A stretch of DNA of 64,000 nucleotides from Neopararhizobium haloflavum (GCF_002750855.1 NZ_NWUC01000005.1:124001-188000); one strand, 5' to 3'; counted from the stretch's first letter, positions 8,330 through 18,495 are shown. Made by a program: numbers and translations. The notes: a model not told the origin generated them from the sequence alone.

Positions 8330-10576
8330 ATGACCATAAAGAACAGCATCGAAATCACCCCGGATTTGATCGAGGCGCACGGCCTCAAGCCCGACGAATA
8401 CCAGCGCATATTGAATCTCATCGGCCGCGAGCCCTCCTTCACGGAGCTCGGCATCTTCTCGGCCATGTGGAACGAGCACTGCTCCTACAAGAGCTCCAAG
8501 AAATGGCTGCGCACCCTGCCCACCACCGGTCCGCAGGTCATTCAGGGCCCCGGCGAGAACGCCGGCGTGGTCGACATCGGTGACGGCGACTGCGTCGTCT
8601 TCAAGATGGAAAGCCACAATCACCCCTCCTACATCGAGCCCTATCAGGGCGCGGCGACGGGGGTTGGCGGCATACTGCGTGACGTCTTCACCATGGGCGC
8701 GCGGCCGATTGCGGCCATGAACGCACTGCGCTTCGGCGAGCCCGATCACGCCAAGACCCGTCATCTCGTCGCCGGCGTGGTGGCTGGTGTCGGCGGCTAC
8801 GGCAATTCGTTCGGTGTGCCCACGGTCGGCGGCGAAGTCGAGTTCGACGCGCGCTACAACGGCAACTGCCTCGTCAATGCCTTCGCGGCCGGTCTCGCCA
8901 GGACCGACGCGATCTTCTATTCGAAGGCCGAAGGCGTTGGCCTTCCCGTGGTCTATCTCGGCGCCAAGACCGGCCGCGACGGCGTTGGCGGCGCGACGAT
9001 GGCGTCCGCCGAATTCGATGCGGACATCGAGGAAAAGCGTCCCACGGTCCAGGTCGGCGACCCCTTCACCGAGAAGTGCCTGTTGGAAGCCTGCCTCGAA
9101 CTCATGCAGACCGGCGCGGTCATCGCCATCCAGGACATGGGCGCGGCCGGACTGACCTGCTCGGCCGTCGAGATGGGCGCAAAGGGCGACCTTGGCATAG
9201 AGCTCGATCTCGACAAGGTGCCTGTGCGCGAAGAGCGCATGAGTGCCTATGAGATGATGCTGTCCGAGAGCCAGGAGCGCATGCTCATGGTGCTCCGGCC
9301 GGAGAAGGAAGAGGAAGCCGAAGCGATCTTCCGCAAATGGGGCCTCGACTTTGCGATCGTCGGCAAGACGACGGACGATCTCAGGTTCCGCGTCCTGCAC
9401 CAGGGCGAGGAGGTCGCCGATCTGCCGATCAAGGAACTGGGCGACGAAGCGCCGGAGTATGATCGTCCATGGCGCGAGCCGGGCCTCTATTCACCGCTCG
9501 CCGCCAGCCAGATCGCGGAACCGGAGAATTACGCGGAGGCGCTTCTCGGCCTCGTCGGATCGCCCAATCACGCCTCGCGCCGGTGGGTCTGGGAGCAGTA
9601 CGACACGCTGATCCAGGGAAACTCCCTGCAACTGCCCGGCGGTGACGCAGGTGTGGTGCGCGTCGAGGGCCATCCCAGCAAGGCGCTCGCCTTCTCGTCG
9701 GACGTCACGCCGCGCTATTGCGAGGCCGACGCCTATCAGGGGGGCAAGCAGGCGGTCGCCGAATGCTGGCGCAATCTGACGGCCGTCGGCGCCGAGCCGC
9801 TGGCTGCCACCGACAACCTCAATTTCGGCAATCCCGAGCGCCCGGAAATCATGGGTCAGTTCGTCAAGGCGGTCGAAGGCATCGGCGAAGCGTGCCGCGT
9901 CCTCGGCTTCCCCATCGTGTCGGGCAATGTCTCGCTCTACAACGAGACCAACGGCGAAGCGATCCTGCCGACCCCGACGATCGCCGGTGTCGGCCTGATC
10001 CCCGATTGGCAGATGACGGCCCGCGTCGGTGGGGCGAATGACGGTGACGCCGTCATCCTGCTTGGCGGCGACGGCACCCATCTCGGCCAGTCCGCCTATC
10101 TTCGCGACATCCTCGGTCAGGCTGATGGCCCGCCGCCCGAGGTCGATCTCGCCATAGAGAAGCGCAATGGCGATTTTGTTCGCTCGGCGATCCGCAACGG
10201 GCAGGTGACCAGCTGTCATGACATTTCCTCCGGCGGCCTCGCCCTCGCCCTCGCCGAGATGGCACTGGCCAGCGGCAAGGGCATGACGCTCTCTCTTGCC
10301 GATGCCGTCGCCTCGGGCCACGCACCGCACGCCTTGTTGTTCGGCGAGGATCAGGCGCGCTACATCGTGACCGTCTCCTCGGAGCTTGCCAATTTCCTCT
10401 GCATGAACGCCGAAGGCGCCGGCCTGCCGTTCCGCCGTCTTGGTCACGTCGGCGGTTCGATGTTGGAAATCGACGACACAATCGCCATTTCACTGGACAG
10501 GCTGCGCGATGCGCACGAAGGCTGGTTTCCGAACTACATGGATGCGCCGGTCACATCCGCGACAGACGCCGCCTGA
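8330..10576 (+). CDS. purL: FGAM synthase PurL (large) subunit, small bacterial type
   Basis: The 748-residue catalytic subunit makes FGAM from FGAR, ATP and ammonia together with PurS and PurQ. It is the short type without a fused glutaminase. N-terminal '[15 protein letters not shown]' and '[15 protein letters not shown]' are hallmark motifs, and the two AIR-synthase-like halves follow, with '[15 protein letters not shown]' and '[18 protein letters not shown]' as the paired signatures. An upstream in-frame GTG exists at 8279, but the ATG at 8330 matches the conserved N-terminus. bolA follows 31 bases later. Confidence 0.97.
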   Translation: MTIKNSIEITPDLIEAHGLKPDEYQRILNLIGREPSFTELGIFSAMWNEHCSYKSSKKWLRTLPTTGPQVIQGPGENAGVVDIGDGDCVVFKMESHNHPSYIEPYQGAATGVGGILRDVFTMGARPIAAMNALRFGEPDHAKTRHLVAGVVAGVGGYGNSFGVPTVGGEVEFDARYNGNCLVNAFAAGLARTDAIFYSKAEGVGLPVVYLGAKTGRDGVGGATMASAEFDADIEEKRPTVQVGDPFTEKCLLEACLELMQTGAVIAIQDMGAAGLTCSAVEMGAKGDLGIELDLDKVPVREERMSAYEMMLSESQERMLMVLRPEKEEEAEAIFRKWGLDFAIVGKTTDDLRFRVLHQGEEVADLPIKELGDEAPEYDRPWREPGLYSPLAASQIAEPENYAEALLGLVGSPNHASRRWVWEQYDTLIQGNSLQLPGGDAGVVRVEGHPSKALAFSSDVTPRYCEADAYQGGKQAVAECWRNLTAVGAEPLAATDNLNFGNPERPEIMGQFVKAVEGIGEACRVLGFPIVSGNVSLYNETNGEAILPTPTIAGVGLIPDWQMTARVGGANDGDAVILLGGDGTHLGQSAYLRDILGQADGPPPEVDLAIEKRNGDFVRSAIRNGQVTSCHDISSGGLALALAEMALASGKGMTLSLADAVASGHAPHALLFGEDQARYIVTVSSELANFLCMNAEGAGLPFRRLGHVGGSMLEIDDTIAISLDRLRDAHEGWFPNYMDAPVTSATDAA

Positions 10577-10607
10577 CCATGCCCGCGATGAATATAGGAG
10601 ATGCCTC

Positions 10608-10841
10608 ATGCCGATGAGCGCAGGTGACATCGAACGACTGATCAAGGATGCGATCCCCGACGCGAAGGTGACGATCCGCGACCTTGCCGGCGACAATGAC
10701 CACTATGCCGCCGAGGTCGTCTCCGAAAGCTTCCGCGGCAAGAACCGCGTGCAGCAGCACCAGATGGTCTATCAGGCCCTCAAGGGAAACATGGGCGGCG
10801 TCCTCCACGCCCTCGCGCTGCAGACCAGCGCCCCGGACTGA
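10608..10841 (+). CDS. BolA family protein (BolA2/IbaG-like)
   Basis: A 77-residue BolA domain protein. The motif 'NRVQQHQMVYQAL' near the C-terminus has the conserved His that, together with a CGFS glutaredoxin, can hold a 2Fe-2S cluster. The start at 10608 (MPMSAGD) has a TAGGAG ribosome-binding site; an in-frame ATG two codons later is possible. The partner-type glutaredoxin grxD lies only 1.6 kb downstream, which supports a BolA-Grx pair in iron-sulfur handling or iron sensing. The separation of the two by the permease gene on the other strand is a local feature. Confidence 0.9.
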   Translation: MPMSAGDIERLIKDAIPDAKVTIRDLAGDNDHYAAEVVSESFRGKNRVQQHQMVYQALKGNMGGVLHALALQTSAPD

Positions 10842-10872
10842 CGCATCGCCAGATCAGCGAACTGTATCGGCC

Positions 10873-10892
10873 GCCCGGTCAGTTGACCGGGC
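10873..10892. terminator. Hairpin between convergent bolA and permease genes
   Basis: An almost perfect palindrome of 9-base arms (GCCCGGTCA and TGACCGGGC) sits 32 bases after the bolA stop and overlaps the permease stop codon. It could stop transcription from both sides, but there is no good T-run on either strand, so a terminator role is only suggested. Confidence 0.4.
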
Positions 10893-12294
10893 CGGTCTTG
10901 CGGCTGGGCGGAAGGTCATCGTCGCCTTCCAGCGCGCCCGATCGCATGATCATTACAGTGACGAACCAGAGCGCGACGCCGATGACGAGCAATACGCCCG
11001 CAATCGCATACTGAATGGGATCGCGCCCGGTCCAGGGGCCGACCAGGAACGCGCAGGTCAGCGCCCCGAGAACCGGCATGCCCATCGGCGACTTGAAGTG
11101 CTCGTGGTCGACCGTGTCCCGCCGCAGCACCAGAACGGCGATGTTAACGATCGTGAAAACGCCGAGCAGCAGGAGGGCCGTCGTTCCTCCGAGATCGGGA
11201 ACAGCACCGACGAAGGTGATCAGCCCGACTGCCAGGAGCGTGGTGAAGACGATGGCGGTATAGGGCGTGCGGCGCGCGCGATGGACCTTGCCGAAAAGCC
11301 GCGGCAGGACGCCTTCGCGGCTCATGCCGTAAACCAGCCGGCTCGCCATGAGCATGTTGATGAGCGCGGAATTGGCGACGGCGAACATGGTGATGAGGCC
11401 GAAGACGCTCAAGGGAAACCACGGCGCCCCTGCTTCGACCACCTTGAGGAGCGGCGTATCGCCCTCGCCGAGCTCTTCGGCCGGCACCAGGGTGATCGCC
11501 GAGATCGACACCAGGACATAGATGACGCCGGTCAGCAGCAGGCCGATCAGCAGGACCTTCGGGAAGATGCGCGAAGGGTCCTCGGTCTCCTCCGCCATGT
11601 TGACCGAATCCTCGAAGCCCACCATCGCGAAGAAGGCGAGCGTTGTCGCCGCGATGACCGACCAGAACATGCCGCGCTCGCCGGACGGCTCGAAGGTGAA
11701 GGCGCGCGAGACGTCACCCTGCCCGCCGGCAATAGCCCAGAAGCCGATCATGATGATGATCAGGAGCCCGGTCAGTTCGACACAGGTCAGGACGACGTTG
11801 GCTTTGACGCTCTCGCCAACGCCGCGAAAATTGATGATCGCGACGAGCGCCATGAAACCGAGCGCGATCAACGTGATGCCGAACCCCTCGATGCCGAGGC
11901 CGAAGCCTTCCGACATGTTCGATGCAAAGGCCCGCGCCGCCGTCGACGCCGACGTAATGCCGGAACTCATGACGGCGAAGGCGACGAGGAACGTCACGAA
12001 GTGAACGCCGAACGCCTTGTGGGTGTAGAGCGCCGCACCGGCGGCCTTGGGATATTTGGTGACGAGTTCGAGATAGCTGAACGCGGTGATGAGCGCGACG
12101 GCGAAGGCAACGAGGAATGGCAGCCAGACCACCCCGCCGACTTCCGCGGCCACCTCGCCGGTCAGCGCATAGATGCCGGTGCCCAGAACGTCGCCGACGA
12201 TGAAAAGAAGAAGAAGCCCCGGCCCCATGACCCGATGGAGACTGGGCTCCAGCTCCTTGGCAGCCTCACCCGAACCGGCAGCAACGTCGCTCAT
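10879..12294 (-). CDS. APC-superfamily amino acid permease
   Basis: A 471-residue membrane transporter with about 12 hydrophobic segments. 'GPGLLLLFIVGDVLGTGIYALTG' is split around the first helix with the unwound G-x-G-x-Y-type substrate-binding stretch of APC transporters, and 'FFAMVGFEDSVNMAEE' is the matching helix 6 region of cationic and general amino acid carriers. The substrate cannot be told. The start at 12294 (MSDVAAG) has GGAG seven bases upstream; an ATG four codons earlier has no ribosome-binding site. The gene diverges from grxD across 180 bases. Confidence 0.85.
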   Translation of the reverse strand: MSDVAAGSGEAAKELEPSLHRVMGPGLLLLFIVGDVLGTGIYALTGEVAAEVGGVVWLPFLVAFAVALITAFSYLELVTKYPKAAGAALYTHKAFGVHFVTFLVAFAVMSSGITSASTAARAFASNMSEGFGLGIEGFGITLIALGFMALVAIINFRGVGESVKANVVLTCVELTGLLIIIMIGFWAIAGGQGDVSRAFTFEPSGERGMFWSVIAATTLAFFAMVGFEDSVNMAEETEDPSRIFPKVLLIGLLLTGVIYVLVSISAITLVPAEELGEGDTPLLKVVEAGAPWFPLSVFGLITMFAVANSALINMLMASRLVYGMSREGVLPRLFGKVHRARRTPYTAIVFTTLLAVGLITFVGAVPDLGGTTALLLLGVFTIVNIAVLVLRRDTVDHEHFKSPMGMPVLGALTCAFLVGPWTGRDPIQYAIAGVLLVIGVALWFVTVMIMRSGALEGDDDLPPSRKTGPVN

Positions 12295-12475
12295 CGTCCG
12301 CTCCATTCTAATATGTTGATGTAGAATGCTTTCGTGCGGCGGCGGTTCCCGTTCAACCGCGCCGTATCGCGACGGCAGTGGGGGGCTGAGTCTCGACACG
12401 GCCCGTCCGATCCCTTATCTAGGGAACAGATTTTTCATTCAGATTGCCCGCCCGAGCGGGCCGAAAGGTATGCCA

Positions 12476-12811
12476 ATGTCCGCCATCGCAGACTTCATCG
12501 ATAATGAAGTGAAGAGCAACGACGTCGTGGTCTTCATGAAGGGCACGCCGCAGTTTCCGCAATGCGGCTTTTCCGGTCAGGTCGTCCAGATTCTCGACTA
12601 CATCGGGGTCGACTACAAGGGCGTCAACGTGCTTGCCGACGACGATCTGCGCCAGGGCATCAAGGATTACTCCAACTGGCCGACCATTCCCCAACTCTAT
12701 GTCAAAGGGGAATTTGTCGGCGGCTGCGACATCATCCGCGAAATGTTCCAGAGCCAGGAATTGCAGGCGCATCTGGCCGAACAGGGCATCGCCGTGCGCG
12801 GCGCCGCCTGA
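12476..12811 (+). CDS. grxD: Monothiol glutaredoxin (CGFS type)
   Basis: A 111-residue Grx4/GrxD protein. The active site 'PQCGFSGQ' carries the single Cys that binds a shared 2Fe-2S cluster with glutathione; '[19 protein letters not shown]' is the glutathione-binding part. It works in iron-sulfur cluster transfer with BolA partners. Two ATGs are possible, at 12470 and 12476; AAAGG lies only one base before the first but seven before the second, so 12476 is chosen. A strong terminator follows. Confidence 0.95.
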   Translation: MSAIADFIDNEVKSNDVVVFMKGTPQFPQCGFSGQVVQILDYIGVDYKGVNVLADDDLRQGIKDYSNWPTIPQLYVKGEFVGGCDIIREMFQSQELQAHLAEQGIAVRGAA

Positions 12812-12837
12812 TCAGCCGGACCCCTGCTGAATGATCA

Positions 12838-12870
12838 AGCCCGCCGGCCCCTCCGGCGGGCTTTTTGTTT
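12838..12870 (+). terminator. Rho-independent terminator after grxD
   Basis: A perfect 10-base stem (AGCCCGCCGG at 12838 with CCGGCGGGCT at 12853) with a five-base loop is followed directly by TTTTT and a further TTT. It ends the grxD transcript 27 bases after its stop. Confidence 0.92.
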
Positions 12871-13036
12871 CCATAAGCGTCGGTGATGGCGTCATTCGCA
12901 CAATTGTGATGTCCGTACCGATTGCGGGGTTGCCCGCAGCGTGGTCGAAGCTAGCTTCTCGTCCAAGCGCACGGCCGTATTCGGTCGAGGGCACGAGCAC
13001 CCCGCCGATCGCCCGCGCCAGCATGATAGGGTTTCC

Positions 13037-14296
13037 ATGAGCACCATGACGTCCCGCCCCGGCACGCCGGCGGCCGATCTTCCGCCCGAGCGTCGCATGG
13101 CGCCGCTTGGGCGCCACGAATTCATCGCTTTCGTGGCAGCGCTCATGGCTCTCAACGCCATGTCGATCGACATCATGCTCCCCGGCCTTCAACAGATTGG
13201 TGAAAGCCTCGGCGTGGCCGACGAGAACAGCCGGCAATTGGTCCTGTCCGCGTATGTACTCGGCTTCGGGGTCGCGCAGCTCTTCTTCGGACCGCTGGCC
13301 GATCGGTTCGGCCGGCGCAAGCCCCTGCTTGCCGGATTGGCGATCTACGTGATTTGCGCCGCCCTCGCGGCATTCGCGCCGTCTTTCGGCCTGCTTCTGG
13401 CGCTTCGCTTCACGCAAGGCATTGGCGCCGCCGCGACGCGGGTGATAGCCGTCACGCTGGTGCGCGACATCTATGGCGGCCGGCAGATGGCCGAGATCAT
13501 GTCCATGGTCATGATGGTGTTCATGGTCGTTCCGGTGATCGCACCGGGCATGGGGCAGATCATCATGATCTTCGGCGAATGGCACATGATCTTCGTCGCC
13601 ATCGCGCTTTTCGGTCTCGCCGTCATTGCCTGGGCCGTGCCGCGCCTGCCCGAAACGCTCGACCCCGACTACCGTCGCGAGCTCAGCCTGTTGCGCATTG
13701 TCGAAGGCTTCAAGATCGTCCTGACGAACCGGACTGCCGTCGGCTACGCATTCGCCACCGCGTCGATCTTCGGCGCGCTCTTCGGCTTCCTCAATTCCGC
13801 GCAGCAGATCTATGTCGAGATCTACGGTCTCGGCGTCTGGTTCCCGGCGGTCTTCGCCTTCGTCGCGCTCTTCATGGCGCTTTCGTCGTTCCTGAACTCG
13901 CGTCTCGTCGGGCGCTTCGGCATGCGCCGCCTGTCGCACACCGCCCTTCTCGGTTTCATCGCGGTATGCGGCCTCTGGCTGCTCGTTTCCCTCGCCGGAA
14001 CCTTGCCGCTATGGCTGTTCCTGACCTTCTTCGTCGCAGCGATGTTCCAGTTCGGCTGGATCGGCGCAAACTTCAACGCCCTGGCAATGGAGCCGCTCGG
14101 TCACGTCGCGGGAACCGCATCGTCGGTTCTCGGATTCCTGCAGACCGCTGGCGGCGGGATCATCGGCGCAATGATCGGCCAGCTCTACAACGGCACGGCA
14201 GTGCCGATGATCGCCGGATTCTTCACCGTCTCGGTCCTGTCGCTCGCCCTTGTTCTGTTCGCCGAGGGTGGCCGGTTGTTCGCCAAGTCCTATTGA
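13037..14296 (+). CDS. Bcr/CflA-family MFS drug efflux transporter
   Basis: A 419-residue, 12-helix major facilitator protein. The region '[18 protein letters not shown]' in helix 1 and '[29 protein letters not shown]' (helix 2 plus the loop 2-3 motif with DRFGRRKP) are typical of the DHA1 Bcr/CflA group, proton-driven exporters of drugs such as bicyclomycin. The substrate is not predictable. The ATG at 13037 follows AGGG; the open frame upstream is not used because it has no helix or conserved start. Its stop overlaps the ttcA stop region by 7 bases on the other strand. Confidence 0.88.
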   Translation: MSTMTSRPGTPAADLPPERRMAPLGRHEFIAFVAALMALNAMSIDIMLPGLQQIGESLGVADENSRQLVLSAYVLGFGVAQLFFGPLADRFGRRKPLLAGLAIYVICAALAAFAPSFGLLLALRFTQGIGAAATRVIAVTLVRDIYGGRQMAEIMSMVMMVFMVVPVIAPGMGQIIMIFGEWHMIFVAIALFGLAVIAWAVPRLPETLDPDYRRELSLLRIVEGFKIVLTNRTAVGYAFATASIFGALFGFLNSAQQIYVEIYGLGVWFPAVFAFVALFMALSSFLNSRLVGRFGMRRLSHTALLGFIAVCGLWLLVSLAGTLPLWLFLTFFVAAMFQFGWIGANFNALAMEPLGHVAGTASSVLGFLQTAGGGIIGAMIGQLYNGTAVPMIAGFFTVSVLSLALVLFAEGGRLFAKSY

Positions 14297-15162
14297 TCGA
14301 CGCCCGGCTTCGCCGCCGCCACGATCGAGGCAAAATCGAATAGTCCGGTATCCAGCAGGTGCGACGGCCGGGTGTTGGCGAGGGCACGCAGCATCGTGTC
14401 CTTGCGCCCCGGCATGCGCCGCTCGATATCGGCCAGCATCGCCTTCATCTGGTTGCGCTGCAATCCATCCTGCGAACCGCAAAGATCACAAGGGATGATG
14501 GGAAACCCCATGCCGGCCGAAAATTTCTCCAGATCGGCCTCCGCGCAATAGGCCAGTGGCCGCAGCACGAGAAGATCACCGTCGTCGTTGAGCAGTTTCG
14601 GTGGCATTGCTGCCAGTCGCCCACCGTGAAAGAGGTTCAGGAAGAACGTCTCGAGGATATCTTCCCGGTGATGGCCGAGAACCAGCGCGCCGCAGCCCTC
14701 CTCCCGCGCGATCCGGTAGAGATTGCCCCGGCGAAGCCGCGAGCAGAGCGCGCAATAGGTCCGGTTCTCCGGCACCTTCTCGGTCACAACCGAATAGGTG
14801 TCGCGGTACTCGATGCGATGCGGCACTGCGTTGGCCGTCAGAAAATCGGGCAGGATATGCTTGGGGAAATTCGGCTGTCCCTGATCGAGATTGCACGCGA
14901 GGATGTCGACCTCAAGCAGGCCACGCCATTGAAGCTCGAGAAGCAGCGCCAGGAGTGCATAGGAATCCTTGCCGCCGGAAACGCCGACTAGCCAACGCGC
15001 CGGAACCGCGGCGCCGCGGGTCATGGCGAAATCGTCAATCGCCTGGCGAACCTGGCGCAATAGCCGCTTGCGAAGTTTGTTGAACGAGACACCTCCCGGC
15101 GCCCCGCGCATGATCGGCGGCACCTCGGCCGACAACCCGTCCATGTCGGGGCGGATCGTCAA
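14290..15162 (-). CDS. ttcA: tRNA 2-thiocytidine(32) synthetase TtcA
   Basis: A 290-residue PP-loop ATPase that puts sulfur on C32 of certain tRNAs using an iron-sulfur cluster. The P-loop '[12 protein letters not shown]' and the cluster motif '[10 protein letters not shown]' (C-x2-C) are clear, and '[11 protein letters not shown]' near the C-terminus gives the additional Cys. The start shown is a TTG at 15162 that overlaps the stop of the upstream gene (TTGA) and has an AGAGGCGGGG stretch before it; an in-frame ATG at 15144 is the alternative but lacks a ribosome-binding site. Confidence 0.9.
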   Translation of the reverse strand: MTIRPDMDGLSAEVPPIMRGAPGGVSFNKLRKRLLRQVRQAIDDFAMTRGAAVPARWLVGVSGGKDSYALLALLLELQWRGLLEVDILACNLDQGQPNFPKHILPDFLTANAVPHRIEYRDTYSVVTEKVPENRTYCALCSRLRRGNLYRIAREEGCGALVLGHHREDILETFFLNLFHGGRLAAMPPKLLNDDGDLLVLRPLAYCAEADLEKFSAGMGFPIIPCDLCGSQDGLQRNQMKAMLADIERRMPGRKDTMLRALANTRPSHLLDTGLFDFASIVAAAKPGVDQ

Positions 15163-15848
15163 CCCCGCCTCTTGTGCATTGCCGCGCCGTCGTCCCGCGC
15201 GAAATACGAGAAAAGGGCGACCATGAAGAAGACCGGAATGCCAAGCTCCAGGACTTCTTCCGCCGCAAGCGACACCACCTCGACATTGGCGCCCACCTCG
15301 ATGCCGAACCCTGAGAGCTTGCGCCCGATACCGTCAAGCGCCTTGGCCGTCACTGCGCAGGCGCCAGCCAGCATGATTGCAATCGCGGTCGCGTCGAATT
15401 CGCGCAGGTTCTGCAGAAACGCGCGCGCGTGCCTGCGCACCATCTGCACCACCGCAAGGAGCAGCACGAGGAGAATCGAGATCACGACGATTTTCTCGAT
15501 CAGCGGAACCTCGCCGGAAACGTAGAAGCTCGACTTGGTGATGCTGATCGTCGTGAAATGGACATGGAAATCCATTTCCCGCAGGCACATGGCGAGCGGC
15601 AACAGCACGAGATGGAAATGTTCCTTGAGGAAACCGAGATCGGCCTCGCGAAACAGCGAAATGACCGTCACGATATAGCCGGCCGCCGACACCGTTTCGA
15701 TCGGCCCGCCCTCGCTTAGAAGGAAACGCGCGAAAGGCTCGGAGGCAACGAGTGTCGCGCCGAGCAGGATGGCGATCAGCGCCAGACACGCCGTCATGAC
15801 CTTGTAATAGTGGCGGTCTACGCTCGAATGTGCGGATATCGGTACCAT
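15159..15848 (-). CDS. Integral membrane protein of unknown function
   Basis: A 229-residue protein with about six hydrophobic segments; the first spans roughly residues 16-36. It has a short cytoplasmic-looking N-terminus and a basic C-terminal tail (HKRRG). I see no motif that assigns a function and no named family is recognised. Its stop overlaps the proposed TTG start of ttcA, so the two are one transcription unit, but a link to tRNA thiolation is not implied by the sequence. Confidence 0.6.
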   Translation of the reverse strand: MVPISAHSSVDRHYYKVMTACLALIAILLGATLVASEPFARFLLSEGGPIETVSAAGYIVTVISLFREADLGFLKEHFHLVLLPLAMCLREMDFHVHFTTISITKSSFYVSGEVPLIEKIVVISILLVLLLAVVQMVRRHARAFLQNLREFDATAIAIMLAGACAVTAKALDGIGRKLSGFGIEVGANVEVVSLAAEEVLELGIPVFFMVALFSYFARDDGAAMHKRRG

Positions 15849-15974
15849 GAGGCCTATCGTATCGTGCGGTCGCTTCCGTAAAGGCGCGCGGTATAAGATC
15901 GCAAAACGGATCGGCGATCAAATCGGGATATCGAATCGCCTCCGCGCCGCCGGACGATGCATGACGAATGGACA

Positions 15975-16002
15975 AACGAAAAGGCCGCGCATACGCGCGG
16001 CC
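15975..16002 (-). terminator. Rho-independent terminator of rpsD
   Basis: Read on the minus strand, a perfect 8-base stem (GGCCGCGC / GCGCGGCC) with a GTAT loop is followed by TTTTCGTTT. It lies 32 bases after the rpsD stop, in the expected direction. Confidence 0.9.
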
Positions 16003-16033
16003 AGATCTTGTGTCGTCACGCTTTCGCGAGCGC

Positions 16034-16651
16034 TTAGCGCGAGTAGAACTCGACCACCAGGTTCGGTTCCATCTGCACCGGATAGGGAACGTCGCTGAGA
16101 CCGGGAACGCGCACGAATGACGCGACCATCTTGTTGTGGTCGGCTTCGAGATAGTCCGGAACGTCGCGCTCTGCGAGCTGCGTCGCCTCGATGACGGCAA
16201 CGAGCTGCTTGGACTTCTCGCGCACTTCGATGACGTCGCCCGGCTTGCAGCGATAGGACGGGATGTTCGTGCGAACGCCGTTGACGCTGACATGGCCGTG
16301 ATTGACGAACTGGCGCGCGGCGAAGACCGTCGGCACGAACTTCGCGCGGTAGACGATAGCGTCCAGACGCGACTCCAAAAGACCGATCAGGTTTTCCGAG
16401 GTGTCACCCTTGCGGCGGTTTGCCTCTTCATAGGTCTTGCGGAACTGCTTCTCGCGGATTTCGCCATAATAGCCCTTGAGCTTCTGCTTGGCGCGCAGCT
16501 GCACGCCGAAGTCCGAAAGCTTGCCCTTGCGGCGCTGGCCGTGCTGGCCGGGGCCGTATTCGCGGCGGTTCACCGGGGACTTCGGACGACCCCAGATGTT
16601 CTCGCCCATGCGGCGGTCGATCTTGTACTTGGACGATTCGCGCTTGCTCAT
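16034..16651 (-). CDS. rpsD: 30S ribosomal protein S4
   Basis: A 205-residue uS4, a primary 16S rRNA-binding protein needed early in 30S assembly. '[20 protein letters not shown]' is the alphaproteobacterial type N-terminus, without the zinc-binding Cys residues, and the S4 RNA-binding domain '[20 protein letters not shown]' to '[16 protein letters not shown]' is intact. The ATG at 16651 has AAGGAA seven bases upstream. The gene stands alone with its own promoter, a leader of about 170 bases holding two hairpins, and a terminator. Confidence 0.97.
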   Translation of the reverse strand: MSKRESSKYKIDRRMGENIWGRPKSPVNRREYGPGQHGQRRKGKLSDFGVQLRAKQKLKGYYGEIREKQFRKTYEEANRRKGDTSENLIGLLESRLDAIVYRAKFVPTVFAARQFVNHGHVSVNGVRTNIPSYRCKPGDVIEVREKSKQLVAVIEATQLAERDVPDYLEADHNKMVASFVRVPGLSDVPYPVQMEPNLVVEFYSR

Positions 16652-16679
16652 CGCATTTCCTTTCAAAACAAAAACGTGA

Positions 16680-16697
16680 CCCTGCTCTTCAGCAGGG
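16680..16697 (-). promoter_or_regulatory. Terminator-like hairpin in the rpsD leader
   Basis: On the minus strand a 7-base stem (CCCTGCT / AGCAGGG, loop GAAG) is followed by TCACGTTTTTGTTTT and then directly by the rpsD ribosome-binding site. It looks like an attenuator or a translation-control element just before the start codon. No regulator is known to me for this leader; the role is inferred from shape and position. Confidence 0.5.
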
Positions 16698-16795
16698 CCG
16701 GAAGGAAACGCGCCCTCCTCTGCGATTCAGCCCGAAAGCTGGACGCTGACAGGACCAAGGCACAGCCATGCCGGTCCACGGGACACGTCAAATGA

Positions 16796-16822
16796 AACGC
16801 CCGACGAAATCCGCCGGGCGTT
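16796..16822 (-). promoter_or_regulatory. Hairpin at the 5' end of the rpsD leader
   Basis: On the minus strand AACGCCCG pairs perfectly with CGGGCGTT across an 11-base loop, followed by TCATTT. It begins at the predicted transcription start, so it could protect the 5' end of the message or take part in leader-based control together with the second hairpin. Confidence 0.5.
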
Positions 16823-16829
16823 GCGCGGC

Positions 16830-16858
16830 TGATTAGGCCAAGCCGGTGCATTTGTCAA
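16830..16858 (-). promoter_or_regulatory. Sigma-70-type promoter of rpsD
   Basis: Read on the minus strand: TTGACA (16858-16853), a 17-base spacer, then TAATCA (16835-16830). The -35 is perfect and the -10 matches four of six positions. Transcription should start near 16823, about 170 bases before the rpsD start codon. Confidence 0.75.
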
Positions 16859-17088
16859 CGCAAAGAGAATTTTCAGGCGGCCGGCACGCGCCCGTGGTAG
16901 AATGCCGGCTCAACGACGGCGCGGTGCACTGGCCATGGTGATCGTCCTGATCTCTGCCATACCGGCTTTTATGCGCGGCGGTGCGACCAGCATCCCGGCG
17001 CCGGCCCCTGCCCGTCCGCGCTGCCTCATGGCGGCGCCGAAGCCGCTTGCGACCCATGATGCACACCACACGCGATGGAGGGACGACG
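16859..17088. other. Rest of the gap between rpsD and the NTF2-like gene
   Basis: Beyond the rpsD promoter and leader, this stretch holds no gene I can support. A short frame on the plus strand with a hydrophobic start (from 16935) lacks a ribosome-binding site and recognisable sequence. The last bases hold the GGAGG ribosome-binding site of the next gene. Confidence 0.4.
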
Positions 17089-17451
17089 ATGGATAGGCCG
17101 ACGAGTGCTGTGACTCCAATCACCATCAAGCAGGCAATCGAGGCGAGCGACGGCGGCGCATTGACCGGCTTTTACACCGATGATGCCGTTCTCACCATCA
17201 TCGATCGCAACAATCCGCCGAGCCGGCCGCGCAGGATGCACGGTCGCGAGGCGATCGGATCGTTCTGGCAGGACGTGTGCAGCAGACAGATGACGCATCA
17301 CGTCCATTCCAGCGTCGCCGAGGGCGATCATCTCACCTTCACCGAAGACTGCGCCTATCCGGATGGCACCAAGGTGGTATCGATGGCCGCATTGGATCTG
17401 AAGGATGGAAAGATTGCGCGCCAGACCATCGTCCAGGCATGGGACGAATAA
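17089..17451 (+). CDS. NTF2-like (SnoaL-type) protein
   Basis: A 120-residue protein with the NTF2-like cone fold pattern: N-terminal helix, 'LTGFYTDDAVLTIIDRNNPP', then 'HGREAIGSFWQDVCSRQMTHHV' and four strands ending 'KIARQTIVQAWDE'. Proteins of this type are small isomerases, hydrolases or ligand-binding proteins, and no catalytic set is clear here. The ATG at 17089 has GGAGG eight bases upstream; the open frame before it is not conserved-looking. The downstream gene on the other strand ends 18 bases away. Confidence 0.75.
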   Translation: MDRPTSAVTPITIKQAIEASDGGALTGFYTDDAVLTIIDRNNPPSRPRRMHGREAIGSFWQDVCSRQMTHHVHSSVAEGDHLTFTEDCAYPDGTKVVSMAALDLKDGKIARQTIVQAWDE

Positions 17452-17469
17452 CGCCCATTCCGCGGCCGC

Positions 17470-17628
17470 CTATTTTTTCGCGATGACCCAGACCGCATGC
17501 ACGATGCCGGGAATGTAGCCGAGCAGCGTCAGGATGATGTTGATCCAGAAATGCTTGCCCAGCCCGACCTGCATGAGAACCCCGAGCGGCGGCAGGATGA
17601 TGGCGATGATGAAGCGGACGAGGTCCAT
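17470..17628 (-). CDS. YqaE/Pmp3 family small membrane protein
   Basis: A 52-residue protein, MDLVRFIIAIILPPLGVLMQ at its start, with two hydrophobic helices joined by 'GLGKHFWINIILTLLGYIPG' and ending in 'VWVIAKK'. This is the Pmp3/UPF0057 family; members are stress-induced plasma membrane proteins in fungi, plants and bacteria that influence membrane potential, with an unknown bacterial mechanism. GGAGTTTCTT lies before the ATG at 17628. It sits 33 bases downstream of the murI stop on the same strand and is flanked tail-to-tail by the NTF2-like gene. Confidence 0.9.
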   Translation of the reverse strand: MDLVRFIIAIILPPLGVLMQVGLGKHFWINIILTLLGYIPGIVHAVWVIAKK

Positions 17629-17661
17629 AAGAAACTCCTTATCGATTGAAGCCAGAACGGG

Positions 17662-18495
17662 TCAGCCCTCCAAGGGTTCCATGGCAACGCGCTCTTCGAT
17701 CGGCACCGCAAGGCCGAAGCCCTTCATGAGCCGGATGATGGACTTGCCCGGCGCACCCGAGGTGAACAGCGCGATGTCGGCGCCCTCCCCGCCTCCGGCG
17801 TTGTCATCGACCACCGGCAGGATCGAGAGCGCCCGCCGCGCGATCGCCTCGGCCGGATCCAGCCAGTCGACAGGCCATGGCGCGGTCTTGCGCATGCGGT
17901 TGACCAGGAACGGATAGTGCGTGCAGGCAAGCACCACGATATCTGTGCGCTTGCCAGCCTGCTCGACGAAGCATGGCGCGATCTCCGCCTTGACGGCGTC
18001 CTCTTCCACAAAGCCCTCGCGCATATAGGTTTCGGCAAGCCCGGCAAGTTCGGTACTGCCGACAAGGCGCACATGGCATTTTGTCGCCCATTGGGCGATA
18101 AGGTCCCGCGTATATTGCCGCTTGACCGTGCCGGGCGTGGCCAGCACCGAGACGAGGCCCGAGCGCGTGCGCTCTGCCGCCGGCTTGATCGCCGGCACCG
18201 TGCCGACGAACGGCGTGTCGGGATAGGCCTTGCGAAGCGCTGCAAGGCCGAGCGTCGATGCCGTGTTGCAGGCGATGACGACGATTTCGGGCCGATGCTT
18301 CGCGAGCAGCTGGCCGAAAAGCGCGACCATCCGCGCGGTCAGTTCCGCTTCTTCCCACGCCCCATAGGGAAAGCCGGCATCGTCCGCGACATAGAGAAAG
18401 GTGCGATCCGGCATCAGCACGCGCATCTCGCGCAGCACCGTCAGTCCGCCGACCCCGGAATCGAAAACGAGCAGAGGCGCGCGGTCAGCCTTCAC
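17662..18495 (-). CDS. murI: Glutamate racemase
   Basis: A 277-residue enzyme that makes D-glutamate for peptidoglycan. The two catalytic cysteines are seen as Cys76 in '[10 protein letters not shown]' and Cys191 in '[10 protein letters not shown]', with '[13 protein letters not shown]' at the N-terminus. The start is a GTG at 18495 that lies inside the end of the upstream methylase gene (11-base overlap), so the pair is translationally coupled. Confidence 0.95.
   Translation of the reverse strand: MKADRAPLLVFDSGVGGLTVLREMRVLMPDRTFLYVADDAGFPYGAWEEAELTARMVALFGQLLAKHRPEIVVIACNTASTLGLAALRKAYPDTPFVGTVPAIKPAAERTRSGLVSVLATPGTVKRQYTRDLIAQWATKCHVRLVGSTELAGLAETYMREGFVEEDAVKAEIAPCFVEQAGKRTDIVVLACTHYPFLVNRMRKTAPWPVDWLDPAEAIARRALSILPVVDDNAGGGEGADIALFTSGAPGKSIIRLMKGFGLAVPIEERVAMEPLEG

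Noticed and set aside
10684-12324. 546-codon open frame on the plus strand opposite the amino acid permease
   Set aside because: The protein is a low-complexity Arg/Asp/Glu-rich string without family sequence, produced by codon bias of the real permease gene on the other strand.
12326-12475. Longer N-terminus for GrxD from the open frame starting at 12326
   Set aside because: The extra sequence lacks glutaredoxin features, while the ATG at 12476 has a well-placed ribosome-binding site and the conserved N-terminus.
16902-17096. 64-codon plus-strand frame upstream of the NTF2-like gene
   Set aside because: It has a short hydrophobic stretch, but no ribosome-binding site and a Pro/Arg/His-rich tail typical of non-coding GC-rich DNA; it also overlaps the start of the next gene.
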